Assembly (NCBI RefSeq): GCF_910589235.1
Contig: NC_060956.1
Coordinates: forward strand, 15,315,999-15,379,998
Direction: 5' to 3'
DNA from: Vespa crabro
Taxonomy: Eukaryota > Arthropoda > Insecta > Hymenoptera > Vespidae
DNA length: 64,000 nucleotides
The notes below the pieces were generated by a model. The model did no database searches. It was not told the DNA's origin and saw only the letters and a list, made by a program, of their open reading frames with translations. The translations under genes and the position numbers were made by a program. Each line of letters begins with the position of its first letter. Within the stretch, counting starts at the first letter, position 1. Positions 1-13,596 of this stretch are shown piece after piece.

Positions 1-140
1 TTCTCTCTCTCTCTCTTATTGGATTTTATTTTCATTTTTCATATTCTTCATCTATACTTTATTAAGATGCATCTATCTCTATTGCAATATATTTCTGTGA
101 CCAAAACTGAACTTTATAAAAAATCTCTATTTTTGTATAT

Positions 141-228
141 TTCTCTCTCACTCTCTCTCTCTCTCTCTCTCTCTCTCGCTCTCTCTCTCGCTCTCTCTTT
201 CTCTCTCTCTCTCTTTCTCTCTCTCTCA
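141..228. repeat. (CT)n microsatellite
   Basis: Interrupted CT tract of about 88 bp. Confidence 0.95.
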
Positions 229-3200
229 TAATATTTCTACGAAGTATTACTAATTTGAAATACGTCAAAAATCCAAGTTAATCAATTTTTTTCTCATTCT
301 AGCTAATCTTCTTCTCGCGCGAGAAAAGGAGCTACGATAAAAAAAGAAAAGAAAAAAGAAAAGATTCTAAATACGAAGGATACATATACAATGATATACA
401 TACACAAAGACATTCGTACGAAAAAGAGTGGACTGTGCATCGATGTTTCCTCTACTTCGAGAGTAGATTGCTTCTAGAAGTACTACAAGCTTCTACTACG
501 AATCTCCCAGCGGAAATCGATGAATCGGCTATCAATCTTAGCAAAGAAAATGGAGTACCCTGCTAGGAAATGGAAATAGATATGCATCGATTTTTTATAA
601 TCCTATCCTTTGTAAATATTTCCTTCTGCATATTTGTAAAAACGAAAACGGAATGAGTCGTGTAAATCTTTGAAAAAGTGATATCTCTCGTTAATTCATC
701 GTAATGTCGATTAAATTCTTTATATATATTCCTTGAATTATTTAATAAAAATTTCTATAAGCGTACATCAAAAGAAATAAACTTTATTTAAACATATTAA
801 TTATATTAATATAATATTATTATATGCACATAATAATATCGCATTATAAATATATACACAATTTATAATTTTGTTATAAATAATGGATCTCTTTTATATC
901 AAATCATTAACAATGATTAGAATATATTCTTATTTTGATAAATTACATATAATCACAAAACCGAAACTGAATTATACATAACACCAGTATAATTCTCCTT
1001 AATTTTCACAACCAAGGAAACATTCGCGTCGGATACAGTATCCTGGGACTCATCGCTCTACCAAAGTTAGACTCTCTTACCTAATCAGCATAAACCGGAA
1101 ATCGTGTTATCTTACCGGGCATTTTGGCAAAACGTCACATCTATGAAGGGTCCAGACGTAGACGAGTTGTGATTTTCTAACATCTCCACAATCTTCATTA
1201 CTATTACGGTAAATAGCTGAATGAATGGTTCAACATTGAAATGTTCAATATTATGGTACAAAGAGACAATAGAATAAATTAATGTTTCTCTTTTGAATAT
1301 ATTCAAAACTTTACTGTTTATTTTGTAACCTTATCTCAGTGACATAAATGCGTACGATCCGAGCAACAAATATCGTACTTGACAAGATATGTACCCTTGT
1401 TTCCTGAACGTGTCGTGTTGTTTACAATCATGTGCACGACGCTCTCACTTTCTCATACCACTATTGTATCTGCATTAATCATCCACGCGTGTGCATCGAT
1501 CGATTTGAGTTTAGAAAGTCGATATCAGCTGTTAACGAATTTCTATTTCCTTCGATCGCGATCGAAACGTTTTAATGTATCAAGAAAATTTTATAATATT
1601 TTCCAACATTTTTTCTTTATGTTTGTTAGATAATTATCGCATATCATAACGCGATCTATTATAGATGAGCGAAATAAAGACCAATCCGTTTTGTCCAGGT
1701 CTCCATTTCCTAATTGGGAAGAAATAAATTATTGTTAATTAGTTAATAATTGCGGCTTTGTGATACGAGTGTAAAATAAGTTACTCCAACACATGGTAGT
1801 TTCATTGAAAGAGAATATTCTTATCACCGTCAACGTTGTATGATATGGTAATGTATCGAAACAAGAACTAATATTATGCTAACTAAGTAACCTCACTTCG
1901 ATCATTCAGAGTTAACGAAAATCTCGTAGTCGTCTTTGTCAAGTTTATCGCTACACACAATCAACTATTTCTGTCTACTCACAAATTTTTTAATAATGCA
2001 TTACCAACTATTAATTAGCTCGATTTATTCTGAAAGCTTTTAAAAGTCTATCACGAGAAATTTGATCGCTTATAAATCATTTTGCGAATATACTTGATTA
2101 TCGGTATTTTCAAAGTTACTACTCTAATCTCAAGCGAATTGTAGAGGTCGTGCCTTGCGTCACTCAAGAGAATTTGGATTTACCTCTTCTTTATAGAATG
2201 AGTACTGTAAATATTATTCAGAATATATTTCAAGTTATTTATACAATTGCAAATATTTCATCTTAGATCCACGGGACAAGTTACTAAATACAAATCTCAT
2301 TTTTAGTACTCGAACTCATTTCCTTACTAATATATTTCCCATCAATTCTCTTACTCTGCAACAATTATTCGCCTATCCTATTTCAAATTTTCGTTTATCT
2401 TTCTCGTATACATACATATGTGTCTATAAATAGATAATCGGAAATAAGTCGTTAAGAATCTATGCTTGACCGATCTCAAGGTCGGCCGCAATAAACATTG
2501 TACAAACAGCGTATTTAAAATAGTTCGTTTTAACGCTCGCATCTTTCGATGTAAATAGATTTCAGTAAGTCTCTGACTCTGGACGTGACGACGTATCTCT
2601 CTAGGGGAATCTGGCGACGAAAAACGATGTACACGTAGAAGTCAAGACCGACTCGGTGCAATAGTGTTACTACCTATCGCATTCTCATATGTACGAGTAT
2701 TTCAAATCGAGGAATCGTGAGAAGTTAAATCGGTTCGTGGCACTGATTTCATATCAATTGAATACGTACCAGCACTATTGTCAAAACAGTTATCGATAAA
2801 GAAAACAGCAATCATATTAGATTATATTTATTATTGTACTTTCTTTATAATTATTATGTCAGGATCGCAATTTTGTATTCCTAAATGTTTCTATGCAATG
2901 GTATCATGCCTCATCATCACGTATTCAGCATGAAATAGTCACCTTGTTCACTGAAAATATTCAGTCTGTCCTTTCTGTTATCATTAATACCGGATGAGAA
3001 ATGATATGATAAAATCATATGACTTGTTATGGAAGTAAAATTCTCTTCTTTGAACTTCTACGATAGTCACGACCTGGCTGTTTCTCCAACGCATTTCTCT
3101 CAAATTTTTGATTGAATGTAAAGGTGGTACGATAAAGATCGACTAGACATTTTAATGAATCCCGTATCTATGTCATCCTATTGATTTGGCATGTTCCTTG

Positions 3201-4111
3201 AACTATAATATGTAGTGTAGCCATTGCTCAATTTTATTTATTAATGATAAAGAGAGTATGAGTATAAAAACCTTAAGATAATCCGTGTCTTTTAATGGTA
3301 ATTTAATGATATTTAAGTATTCAGAATATTGTTGGATAATGATTATAATTTATTATAATCAATTATTCTAGTATCGATAAATAGAAAATCAGATGAGGAT
3401 TCATATCATTAAATTCACAGTGAATTTGACGAAATATATACATTATTAATTGTTACCAAATATTTGTTCAAAGTTCTTTTGTATAATCCTTTATTTTATT
3501 CGCCTAGAGACTCGATATATCTATGTCCATTAAATTTAAACTAAAATTAAACTAATAAATTTAAAATATTCATTTACTTCATTTTATAAAGATAATCGTA
3601 TGTATCAACCGGGGAATTAGTCAAGATTGCCAATCGATTGAAAATTTATAGTAAATTCCTATATAAAGTTTCATATCACCATAAATTAAGAAAGAAAAAC
3701 GATTAGAAATTTTTTAATTAAAAATATAAAATTACAAAGCGAGTAAAGTATCAGTTTGGTACGAATTCAAACGAAAAAGAAACATTAAAAAGAGACATTA
3801 TTAACTAAAAAAAGTATAAAAAAAAGTATGCTTCAGGATAAGATGAGAAGGCAATTTAAAACGGCGTATAAGCAATGAGTTAGAAAACTCGGAAGGGCAG
3901 GAGCGTGCACTTGGCGCCGTTTTTTACACTAAGTAAAGCCACAAATGCAACGCGGAATCTGGAAGCAGATTAGGTAGGACGAGTGGCGCTCATTAAAGCA
4001 GCAATTAAGCTTTTCCATGCCGAATTTTCGTCGGTACTTTCTCCGTACCAGTCTCCAACCACTTCGTGAGAATTTAGTGCGAAAACGTCGTTAAACGCAT
4101 GGAAAGTGTTG

Positions 4112-4135
4112 AGATGTGTGTGTGTATGTGTATAC

Positions 4136-4192
<57 letters not shown>
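4112..4192. repeat. (TG)n(TA)n compound microsatellite
   Basis: TG run passing into TA, with single CA interruptions. Confidence 0.95.
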
Positions 4193-4193
<1 letters not shown>

Positions 4194-4827
4194 GCGTATA
4201 GGTATATGCGTACTCTCTACAACGTGTATGCATTATTTTTATAACGTAAAGAAACAACTCCCGTAACTCCGACAAGCTCGTAATTGAATTTCCGCGATTC
4301 GGTTGGCAAAATGTGAAAAGTTAAATCGAGCGTGTAAATAAAATTTTTACTAAACAAGTTTCGGAGAAATTGATAGTGAAATTGTCCTGTATGTTGCAAC
4401 GGGATGAAGCTTTAACAATAAAATAAAAGCATTCGATAGCTTTATCGAGAGTCGAAAGCTCTCTCGTAAGGTGTTTCGATAGGTTTGATAGCTTTAGCTA
4501 GAGGATTTGGCCGAGACTCGACGAGCGTTAGTCGATCTTACGAGGGATCTAGTGTGATCTCGTACGATCGAGTATACATATCGATCGATTTAAAATTCGA
4601 AGGTATTTTAAATCACGATAAAAGTTAAGACTTTAAATCTAGAAAAATTACAATTCTCCATCGAATCGTTCGAGTTTATCGTAGAAATTCCGACGTGAAA
4701 CGAATATCGTGGCTTAGGGTAGAAGGTGTTAAGTGAAAACGATTACGTTCAGTCTGCTAGCTTAATCGCACGGGAACGTAACAGTATCATAAACGTGGGA
4801 AACGCGTAGACAAGGGGGCTTACTTAC

Positions 4828-4870
4828 AAGCTTTGCCGGGAATGACCGCGTTGGGATTTTCGCGGACCAT
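4828..4870 (-). CDS. Candidate short first coding exon
   Basis: On the - strand, TTAGATGG opens MVRENPNAVIPGKA and runs after one extra base into a strong donor (GCTT|GTAAGTAAG). The block is GC-richer than its surroundings, and in-frame stops lie just upstream. No following exon was found on the - strand down to base 1, so the gene would continue left of the window. This could be chance; the family is not recognised. Confidence 0.25.
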
Positions 4871-5318
4871 CTAATTTCTCGTTTAGATGGTCAACTTTTA
4901 CCATAAGCGGTTAGGAAGCTTAGAACGACGACAACGACAACGATGACAACGAAAATGTATCTGTGATATCTATCTCAGTGAGAACAATGAGAGAGAAAGA
5001 GAAAGACAAAAAAAATATTTGAAAGAGATCGAGCAAAACATTAAAGTAAAAAAACACAAAGGATAACGTGAAGTGTTTGTCATTGGCGAAAATACGAAAA
5101 GCTAATTAAATTTTCGTAATAGTATATCAAGCAATTCCATACTCTGGGTCCCGTACTACTCGAAAGGAGCCGGAGTCGTCCGTGGTCCGCATCGTAGATA
5201 TTTGCTTTACCTACGGCAAAACGTGCTAGTAAAGACAGCGCCTTATTAGGTTAATTCAATTTAAAGTTCGAGAGAGCTGCGTACAGATACGACCAAGTTT
5301 CTCTACCCTTTTGCTATG

Positions 5319-5360
5319 TATATAAGGTAACGGTGCTTGCAGGCCTCGACCATACTCAAA
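5319..5360 (+). promoter_or_regulatory. Possible TATA promoter
   Basis: TATATAAGG at 5319-5327 is followed about 30 bases on by CCATACTCAAACG, a passable initiator. No convincing exon follows; the downstream ORF is mostly GA repeat. Weak. Confidence 0.18.
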
Positions 5361-5635
5361 CGTTTCTTCTTCGTCTCTTCTTCTCTTCTTCCATCCTCTT
5401 CTCCTCCTTCAGTTATTCCAACTCCTTTCTTCCATTATGTATCGCTCGTGAAGTTTTTAATTTTTATAATGCTTTCCCCTCACCGCGTACCGTTTATAAA
5501 CTTCATTCTCGGACGAGCGAACGACTTTACGCGTCGCAAACGACGATCGCACCGAGCGTACAATATTAACAAAATTTTCCATGGAAACTCGTCCCTCGTG
5601 TACGATTTTCGCGAGATCGAAGCGGACGACGAGCA

Positions 5636-5714
5636 AAGAGAGAGGGAGAGGGAGAGAGAGGGGAAGGGAGAGAGAGAGAGAGGGGAAGGGAGAGAGAGAG
5701 AGAGAGAGGGACAG
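5636..5714. repeat. (GA)n with GGGGAAGGG interruptions
   Basis: Purine tract containing two copies of a unit with GGGGAAGGG. Confidence 0.9.
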
Positions 5715-5891
5715 ATAAAATCTTGGACTAAAGAAGGACATGAAAACAGGGGTGGTAAAGAAAGAGAGGGCTTTAACCAGCCCTTAGAAAACTTCGGCAT
5801 CGGCTCGAGCGCGTCTCGAGGCGACCTGAAACTTTTAACACGCTTCCAACTTCGATCTCCCGGAAGAAAAGTCGAGAAAAAGATAAAAAAA

Positions 5892-5892
<1 letters not shown>

Positions 5893-5941
<49 letters not shown>

Positions 5942-5972
5942 TAGAGATAGATAGTAAGAGAGAGAGGGAGAA
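5893..5972. repeat. (GA)n microsatellite
   Basis: Nearly pure GA core, then GATA-type interruptions. Confidence 0.95.
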
Positions 5973-6509
5973 TAGAATAAGAGGACGAAACGCATTCGCG
6001 AGAAAATCTTTTTTGAAATCAGCCGTAGTATTTCTTCGAGCGTATTATACATACCTACAAGATTTACCTGCTAAACGTTTCAACGCTCATTCATGCCTCG
6101 CTTTTCCTTCTTTTTTTTACCTTTCTCTTTCTTCGACGATAAATATTTATCTGAACAATGATCAATTTTCAATATTACATGAAAATATTTAATCCTTTTT
6201 AATTTTTATAAAAATTTTACTAGATCCTAATTTTACGATCTTTTAAAAGGAACTAGTAAGAAAAATTTACTCGCATAAATTCCTGAAAATTAATATTATC
6301 GATATGGAAGCTTTATTGAAATTATAGATCAAAATTATAGAATCGTTGTAAGTTTTTATGTTGCTAGATAAACAGATGAATAAGTTTAGTATTGATAGTT
6401 AGATGGTTTTGATAGTGACTTGAGAGAAGATATTATCGAGTGACTGACTAGACGATCTTTGAACTGAAAACGCGAGTTTCGGTTTACTATTGCTGTTCAC
6501 CTCTTTCGA

Positions 6510-6510
<1 letters not shown>

Positions 6511-6557
<47 letters not shown>

Positions 6558-6562
6558 TCTCT
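6511..6562. repeat. (CT)n microsatellite
   Basis: CT tract with TTT interruptions. Confidence 0.95.
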
Positions 6563-7370
6563 GTTTCAAAAAAGAGGAATCGAATAAAATTGATCGTGAC
6601 CACGAAATCGTTCGATAAGATGAAATTGCAATACCCTACCTCCAATTTCCAGAGTTAACTGTGCAACGGAAACGAACGGCGATGGTTGCGAGTTGCGAAA
6701 CTCTTGCGACTATCGTGGCTATTCCTCCCGTTTCCCTTTGCGTTCCTGTTTTCGACGTCTATATAGGGTAGGACCTCTCCTACATATACATACAGAGTAT
6801 ATTTTAACGCGTAGAATTCCCAAAGGAAATGTATTCGGAACATAAGAACACACAGTGAGAAATATTCGAATAAACGTGCGTTGAATTTAATATATTTTCT
6901 AGTCGAATAAATCTTATCAAAAAATAATCAAATGTCTCTGAAATACTCTGCCAATGTATCAAAGTATTCAGTTGAAATATTTCAAATTTTTTTTTTTTTT
7001 AAAACAGAAGACTGTAATATGACTGTTAGAGTTTTTCCTTTCAAATCTAAAACATTAGTCTTAGAACATATATAACGAATATATATAAACGAACAAGTTA
7101 TATCTTATATATAACTGAGGGTTATCCGTAAGAAAATGTTCAACCTTCCTTTGATCACCGATCTGTTAATCGGTGTCAACCTCTATTTAATATTATTTGA
7201 TTAACAATATGTCCATGCTTCCTACCATACCTAATGCTGCAACCATAATGAAGTAAACATGCGCAACAACCGAGTGTAACAGATCTTCGTTTTCCTTCTT
7301 GTTTGTATCAAAAATCAATGACCAAGTAAGTAACTTCGAGTGACTCTAAAGCTACACACAAACTCTAATT

Positions 7371-7685
7371 CAAAGATCCCCAAACTTTTTTGGTTGCGGA
7401 TTCCACAGAAAATTGTGTAATATTTTTTTTGTCGTGTAAAAATCATGTAAAATTTTTATATTTTTTGAACAATGACACCTTTCTCCTCAAATTTAATAAG
7501 ATGTTGAATGAAACAAATATTGCTTTGATATTTCAGACTTTATTTATATGCATAATAAAACGAAACTAACGAATGGGATATTATCGAATTATCTGATATA
7601 AAATTTAGCTGTCCTAATAATTCGATAGTTAGAATCTTTGATTCTTTTTGGTGGAATTTTGGGGAACACACTTTGGGAATCACTG
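7371..7685. mobile_element. Degenerate hAT-like MITE (about 315 bp)
   Basis: The right end reads, on the - strand, CAGTGATTCCCAAAGTGTG. The left end reads CAAAGATCCCCAAACTTTT. About two thirds of the first 22 positions agree, and CA.xG ends are typical of hAT elements. The flanks ctctaatt (7363-7370) and ccctaatc (7686-7693) match at 6 of 8 bases, as expected for an aged 8-bp target duplication. There is no coding capacity, only AT-rich filler. It abuts a (CT)n tract on the right. Confidence 0.5.
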
Positions 7686-7688
7686 CCC

Positions 7689-7691
<3 letters not shown>

Positions 7692-7736
<45 letters not shown>
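7692..7736. repeat. (CT)n microsatellite
   Basis: Abuts the right target duplication of the MITE. Confidence 0.95.
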
Positions 7737-8501
7737 GAAGTGAATAGAAATAACGTTTTCACGTGGAGATCGTCTGATAGTAGAAGCTTTAATTACCTTC
7801 TCGATAAGTTTCATCTCTCTCTTTTTCTCTCTCTTCCGTTTATATATTTTGAGATTCGCTTACGCGAAGTTATATGAAACCTCGAAGGTCGTTTTCTTAG
7901 TATTATTCTCCATCTCACTTTACCCACTTATTTACTTGTCAAGGTTTCCTCTTACAGTCTTCTATATATAAATACGTACATTGATACGTACTTATATCTA
8001 ATTACATATATTTCTATCTATTCAGAAATTCACAATCGTTGATTTATTATTTGTTTTTTTATGAATTAAAAATTATCATGTTGGCTCTATTATGACGTTT
8101 TTACATAAAAAAAGGACACCTCAGTTGTAAATTCAGTTGTACGTATTAAGATTCTCCGTTTCAAGAGAAATTTTTCTTTGCAAGAAAAGATCATTTAATT
8201 GCATAAATCTTCGCGCTTTTGGAAACGTGTATCGTATTTGAAAGTGTTCGTGCAATTAAAGTGTCCAATTTAAAAATGAAAATATTTTTTCGCCTGCTAT
8301 CTGAGAATTTATAAGTGTTTCGTAATTGTGTTATTAAAAACTTAAAAACCTTCTCACGTTTTTGAATACGTGCATCTAAATTTGTTTCTGTTTCTGATGT
8401 TGCGAAAAATAAAAAAAAGATAGAAAAAAAAGAAATAATAAATCGATATAGAAATAGGATGATACGCGAATTTAATATACACCTCGTGTTCCATTTCGTA
8501 C

Positions 8502-8521
8502 ATATATATATATATATATAT
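8502..8521. repeat. (AT)n microsatellite
   Basis: Short pure AT run. Confidence 0.9.
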
Positions 8522-9638
8522 ACATACGAAGGTATAAATCTTTTTAATGATATCGACGACCCGGTTTTTGACCTGGTGTTAAACTTTCTTATTCGTTACT
8601 TTCCACGACGTTGAAATGACGATGCGATCGATGAAATGTCGGTTTTAAGGGAGATATCATCTCTGAATTAATGAAGAATAGTAGAACCCTGGTTAAACGA
8701 ATTATCTAATGTATATAATGCTTTCATATATAGAAAATATAAATATATAGAATAAATTTGAAAGTTGGTTCTTAGGAGAACAAAGATTGATGGATAAAAA
8801 AGAAAAAAAAAGAGAAACAAAAAACGGAGAATTCTTCTGAATAATGATGATGAGTCTTAAGTAAACGAGACGATGACTATACGAGAAGGTACTTTCTCAT
8901 GTCGATTAATCGAGCAACTCGAAAGAGAGCACCTTTATTTACCGAGCACTTGGTAAGTTCCGTGTGGAACGAACGATACCACGTACAAACGAGGTTTGTG
9001 ACCCGGAAAGGAAAGACGAATGTGGAAGTGCCCTCTTCTAAAGTTTACGACGAACCGAGAAGAGCAAAGACTTTCTAAATTTGCCTAGATATACTGAAGA
9101 TCTGTACGAATGACCTTGCTCCAAATTTTCTAATAAAAACCGGAACTAAAGACACGAGTTAGTACATTTGTCCATACAATATTATATCATAATAATTGTA
9201 TTGAAATTGTATGTTAAAAAATGAAATGACAAATATTTAAGAAAAAAAAAAAAATATTGCAATGAAGCAATCCAAGTTTTTTTCTTAATAAGATAACTGT
9301 TATAACATTTTCACAACTTTCACAATAATCAGAGAAAGAATATTGCGAAAGAAATTTCTACTTCTTCGTGTGCAAATTGCCAACTCGCGTTCTCATAATG
9401 GTAGTTTACGAAGGCGACCATAATCCTGATTATATTCAAGAATTTCCGATAATTTCGTTAACGTTAGAACGATGCAAAGATAATGCTTTTCTAGCGAGCA
9501 TCGGTGTTATAATAATGAGGGTTATTAAAAATCTCGTGCCACCAACGGATCTGATAAGCGACAATTTTGCGAGCACGTGCTTATAATAGAGTTAAGAAAA
9601 GAAATAATAGAAAAAAGAAAAGAAAAGAAAAGCAAAGA

Positions 9639-9672
9639 AAGGAAAGGAAAGGAAAGGAAAGGAAAGGAAAGG
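9639..9672. repeat. (GGAAA)n pentanucleotide repeat
   Basis: Seven or so units, preceded by looser GAAAA units. Confidence 0.9.
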
Positions 9673-10653
9673 ACAAAAACGAAATCATTATATTTGCATA
9701 AGTTCTCTTTTTTATTTCGTGAACAACGGAAGAGATAAATTTCTAAATTTCTTTCAGTTCCCTTTGAAAGTGATTTTTTTTTTTTTCATAAATCATGTGT
9801 ATCTCTATTTTTCATAAACAAAACGAGAAATTCGAATCGCACGCGTTCATATTAATTTCGTTTCAATTTAATTTAATCAATTACTAAATACGAATAATCT
9901 TGTTGGTCTTGTTGGAAAAAGTGAGAACGAGAACAATGACCGTGATTGTCATCGATTTTTTTTTTCTATCCACGATCATATTGACTTTTTATTTGACAGA
10001 TATCTATATCATTAATTAATCACGTAATCATATAAAACAATAAATAAAAAAGCGAAACGATTTTATTTCATAGTATCGTGATTAAAATAACGCGAAAGAG
10101 AAACGTGAATTCTTTTGGATTTCTTTCGTTTTACAAACTATACCCTTTCTTTCTTTCGAATTTACTACGAAAAAGGGAAATGACATTGGACGTTCTCTGC
10201 TGAACAATCTTTTTACCTAAGATAAAAGAATAGAAGAGAAATTTCTTTCCACATTTTTCTTTTCGATAAAAATAATCCGACATATTTTCTAGTCGATTTT
10301 TAAACTAAGAGAAACCATTCCCAGTAAGATGAACGTCATAGGACAATGCGAAGAGATCGTGCGACCCTTTTACCTCCTCTTCAAGCAAGGTAGAATATCG
10401 ACTTTCCATCGTAAGGATCGTTTTTCAGTCGTATTTTTCTCGCCTTTCGCTGTGCCAGACGCTCTCGAACATCCTCGTCATCGTTGCTTCCGAGTTGGCA
10501 AACGAAAGTGGACGATGACGTCACTAGGATGCTTTCGAACTCGTGTCGACTACGTGTAGACTAATACATACATATATATTCGACTTTCACCGATCGAGCT
10601 CTCGCTGTGACTCAAGAATACGTTGGGAATAGGTATATTGAGGTACATGTTCA

Positions 10654-10654
10654 G

Positions 10655-10707
<53 letters not shown>

Positions 10708-10708
10708 C
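10654..10708. repeat. (AT)n microsatellite
   Basis: AT run with CA interruptions at each edge. Confidence 0.95.
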
Positions 10709-10984
10709 ACTTCTATATAGGTGACGAGGAATCGTGAAAGCGATTAAAGAGCTGACTCTGAGAAGCCGTCTGACCCTGACACTGACGAACTTCCTGCTTT
10801 CCGAGAGGCTGATGTGGGATCGATTCACGAGTACTTAAATGTTATACCTTTCTTTTCGACACATTCCTCTTATCCGACAAAGAACAATTTCAAGCACGCC
10901 AGTATCCATTCAATTTTAATCAGAATATCTAACTTCTTAGTTCCTGTTTTAATTTACTTCGTTTTATGTCTTATCTATCTACTT

Positions 10985-10987
<3 letters not shown>

Positions 10988-11030
<43 letters not shown>
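10988..11030. repeat. (CT)n microsatellite
   Basis: Pure CT core. Confidence 0.95.
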
Positions 11031-11035
<5 letters not shown>

Positions 11036-11376
11036 TTACTTTTTTTTTTATTTTACCTACCAAAACATTCCTATAACTATATCAAGTTTTTCATTCAAAA
11101 TGACGTAATAAGCTCTTGATAATGCATTTACAATGCATGAGGAGTGCTTAAGTATTAATAAAAAATAAAATGGTTAGATATGATAGATGAAATGAAAAGA
11201 GATGAAACAGAGGAAGGATTTTTTTATCGAATTAGAGACAAAACGCAGTTGAGTTATGTCAGATTGCGTCGATCGTCGATCGTTTCCATCTACAACGACT
11301 AGTCGTCATAAGAGAACCAGGAATGTCCTCGATATCGCGTATTCCAGTGGAAAATCTTCTTTCTCTCGTCGTCTCA

Positions 11377-11442
11377 ATATATATATATACATGTACGTGC
11401 ATGTGCGTACGTGTATGTGTGTGTGTGTATATATATATATAT
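11377..11442. repeat. (AT)n(TG)n(TA)n compound repeat
   Basis: AT, then GTAC-interrupted TG, then TA. Confidence 0.9.
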
Positions 11443-11707
11443 GAGTACGTCTGCACGAGAAATTTTTGCTTTTCTCTCTTCGTCGACGGTGTGGCGGCAA
11501 GATCAATATTGTCGGAAGAAAATTGACCACGTTCCATATGGCGCTCTTTTCACAAATCGAGCACGCTCCTTCTTTATAATTAATATCTTGTCTTGTGGTT
11601 CATTTTTCTTCTTTGCAAACGTTACGACTATCCATACGATAATGAAAATGAGTGGAAATGAAGCGAAAGTGGCTAAACGAGAAAACCGATAAAGAAAAAA
11701 GTATCAT

Positions 11708-11780
11708 TCTCTCTCTCCCTCTCTATCTATCTCTATCTATCTATCTATCTGTCTGTCTATCTATCTATCTATCTCTCTTT
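11708..11780. repeat. (CT)n/(CTAT)n compound repeat
   Basis: CT passing into CTAT tetranucleotide units with CTGT variants. Confidence 0.9.
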
Positions 11781-12447
11781 AACGATTCAGCTGAATGATC
11801 TTCCGAGTAACATCAAAATCTATACATATTCTGTTCAATGAAATATCAATGTCGAGAGTTCGTCTCGAATTTATTTTTCGTTACTAAAAAAAAAAACGTA
11901 TTGAAATTATAGCTATCGAAGCTAGCAACAACTTCAACTATACCATCTCTTTCGTATCCGAGGTACACTTTGAATCAATGAATGGCAGACAGAAAGTATG
12001 TTAGGAATAAAAAAAAAAGAAAGAATAAAAAAACAACACTCTCTCTTTCCTAAAAGCCATTCAATGCGCCTGTCGCTATCTTTTTAGCACGCGCGTGCGT
12101 TGAAACGCTTCTCATTGAACGTACCCCATGGAAAACTCGTTCTCGCCTTTCGCGGTTCTCTTTGTATATAACTTGTGTCACGCTCGGAGAAATATGGAAA
12201 ACTGACACGTAAAAAAGTGGATAGGAAGAGATAAAAATAGGGATAGAAAGAGACAGAGAGAAACGTAAATCTCACAGGATTCTGAGGACTTCAGATAATG
12301 AGAACACATCACTCGCACATCAATTATACACTCGCTTCTCTTGCTGATCCCTCGAGCGGTCACAACATCGACCAAACGAACATACTGATTAATATCGAGT
12401 TACTAATTAATATCGGGATTATCGTGGGAAGGATTCGTTGCTGCGAT

Positions 12448-12450
<3 letters not shown>

Positions 12451-12504
<54 letters not shown>
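12451..12504. repeat. (CT)n microsatellite
   Basis: Pure CT tract. Confidence 0.95.
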
Positions 12505-12506
<2 letters not shown>

Positions 12507-12588
12507 TTATCTTCTATTTTATCATGAAAAACTAACTAATAAAGAAAATTCAAAAGCTTTTAACGAAAATGAAGTAAGAACTTTCGTT

Positions 12589-12590
<2 letters not shown>

Positions 12591-12659
<69 letters not shown>

Positions 12660-12694
12660 TCTATCTATTTATCTATCTATCTTTCTATCTATCT
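12591..12694. repeat. (CT)n/(CTAT)n compound repeat
   Basis: Long pure CT core passing into CTAT units. Lies under 100 bp from the previous tract. Confidence 0.95.
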
Positions 12695-13533
12695 CTTACT
12701 TTTTCTCTCTTTCAATCGCTTAGACTTTTATACGCTTCGAGATTATCAATAATAACTACCGGTCAAACTATTCTTTCTTCTTTTTTACTTTTCTCCCTTC
12801 TTTTTTCTTTATGAGACTCTTAAGCGTTGCCTTCGACGCGAAGAAGCTCCGCTTCGTGAAAGTTGACCTCGAGATAACTTTCTACGAATAGCAAGATCTT
12901 ATCGACGATCTTTGAGCCATTCATGCTAAGAACGTACGTACGTAAGTACGTAACTAAGCAAATTTATATACTTGGCTCTTTCCAGCAATTTACTTTTTTT
13001 GTAATATTTTTTGAATGCTCCATTAAATAGGCTTTAAAATAGTTATTCTTATCGAAAATATAAAAGTGAAAAGTACTCTATCAAATTTTTAATATAGTAT
13101 AAGGTCGACTATCAAAAATAAATCAAAGATAAATAAGACATTTATAAATAATTAATAAAAAGAGAAATATCGATAAGTTAGTTACGTTTATATGAAGAAT
13201 TGAGGTCGTTGATTAATTATATACAATGTATTTTTATAGATGATTAAATAGTGATTTGTGTTTCCTAGTTAAGAGAATCTTTCGATGTAAGATCAATCAT
13301 TACTTTTTCAATGATTTTATCAAAAATACTACGAATTTCTCGTTATGTATAATATGATACAACTTTCTAGACCAAATGATCTAGACGTCATGAATTATAA
13401 TTTGATAACGAATAAATGGTGCAAATACGATTTCACATAACGTCAATCTGTAATTTATTTGATGTTCTACTAATCAACAATTGAATAAATATCAATCATT
13501 TAATAAATTAACGAATTGTTATGGGCAGATTTT

Positions 13534-13535
<2 letters not shown>

Positions 13536-13595
<60 letters not shown>
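13536..13595. repeat. (CT)n microsatellite
   Basis: Pure CT tract of about 29 units. Confidence 0.95.

Positions 13596-13596
<1 letters not shown>

Larger units (their letters stand above)
1..4820. other. Gene-poor AT-rich DNA
   Basis: Apart from (CT)n at 141-228 and a TG/TA tract at 4112-4192, I see no gene or element. ORFs here are short and of random composition. Confidence 0.6.

Noticed and set aside
5337..5954. 205-codon + strand ORF and its - strand counterpart (5480-6052)
   Set aside because: Most of the length is GA repeat read as Arg-Glu or Leu-Ser. The remainder matches no known protein motif, and no splice structure supports it.
10328..10388. Possible first exon MNVIGQCEEIVRPFYLLFKQ with donor CAAG|GTAGAA
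   Set aside because: The donor is weak, no matching next exon was found on the + strand, and no family is recognised.
12298..12723. 141-codon ORF
   Set aside because: Consists mainly of Ser-Leu repeats from two CT microsatellites.
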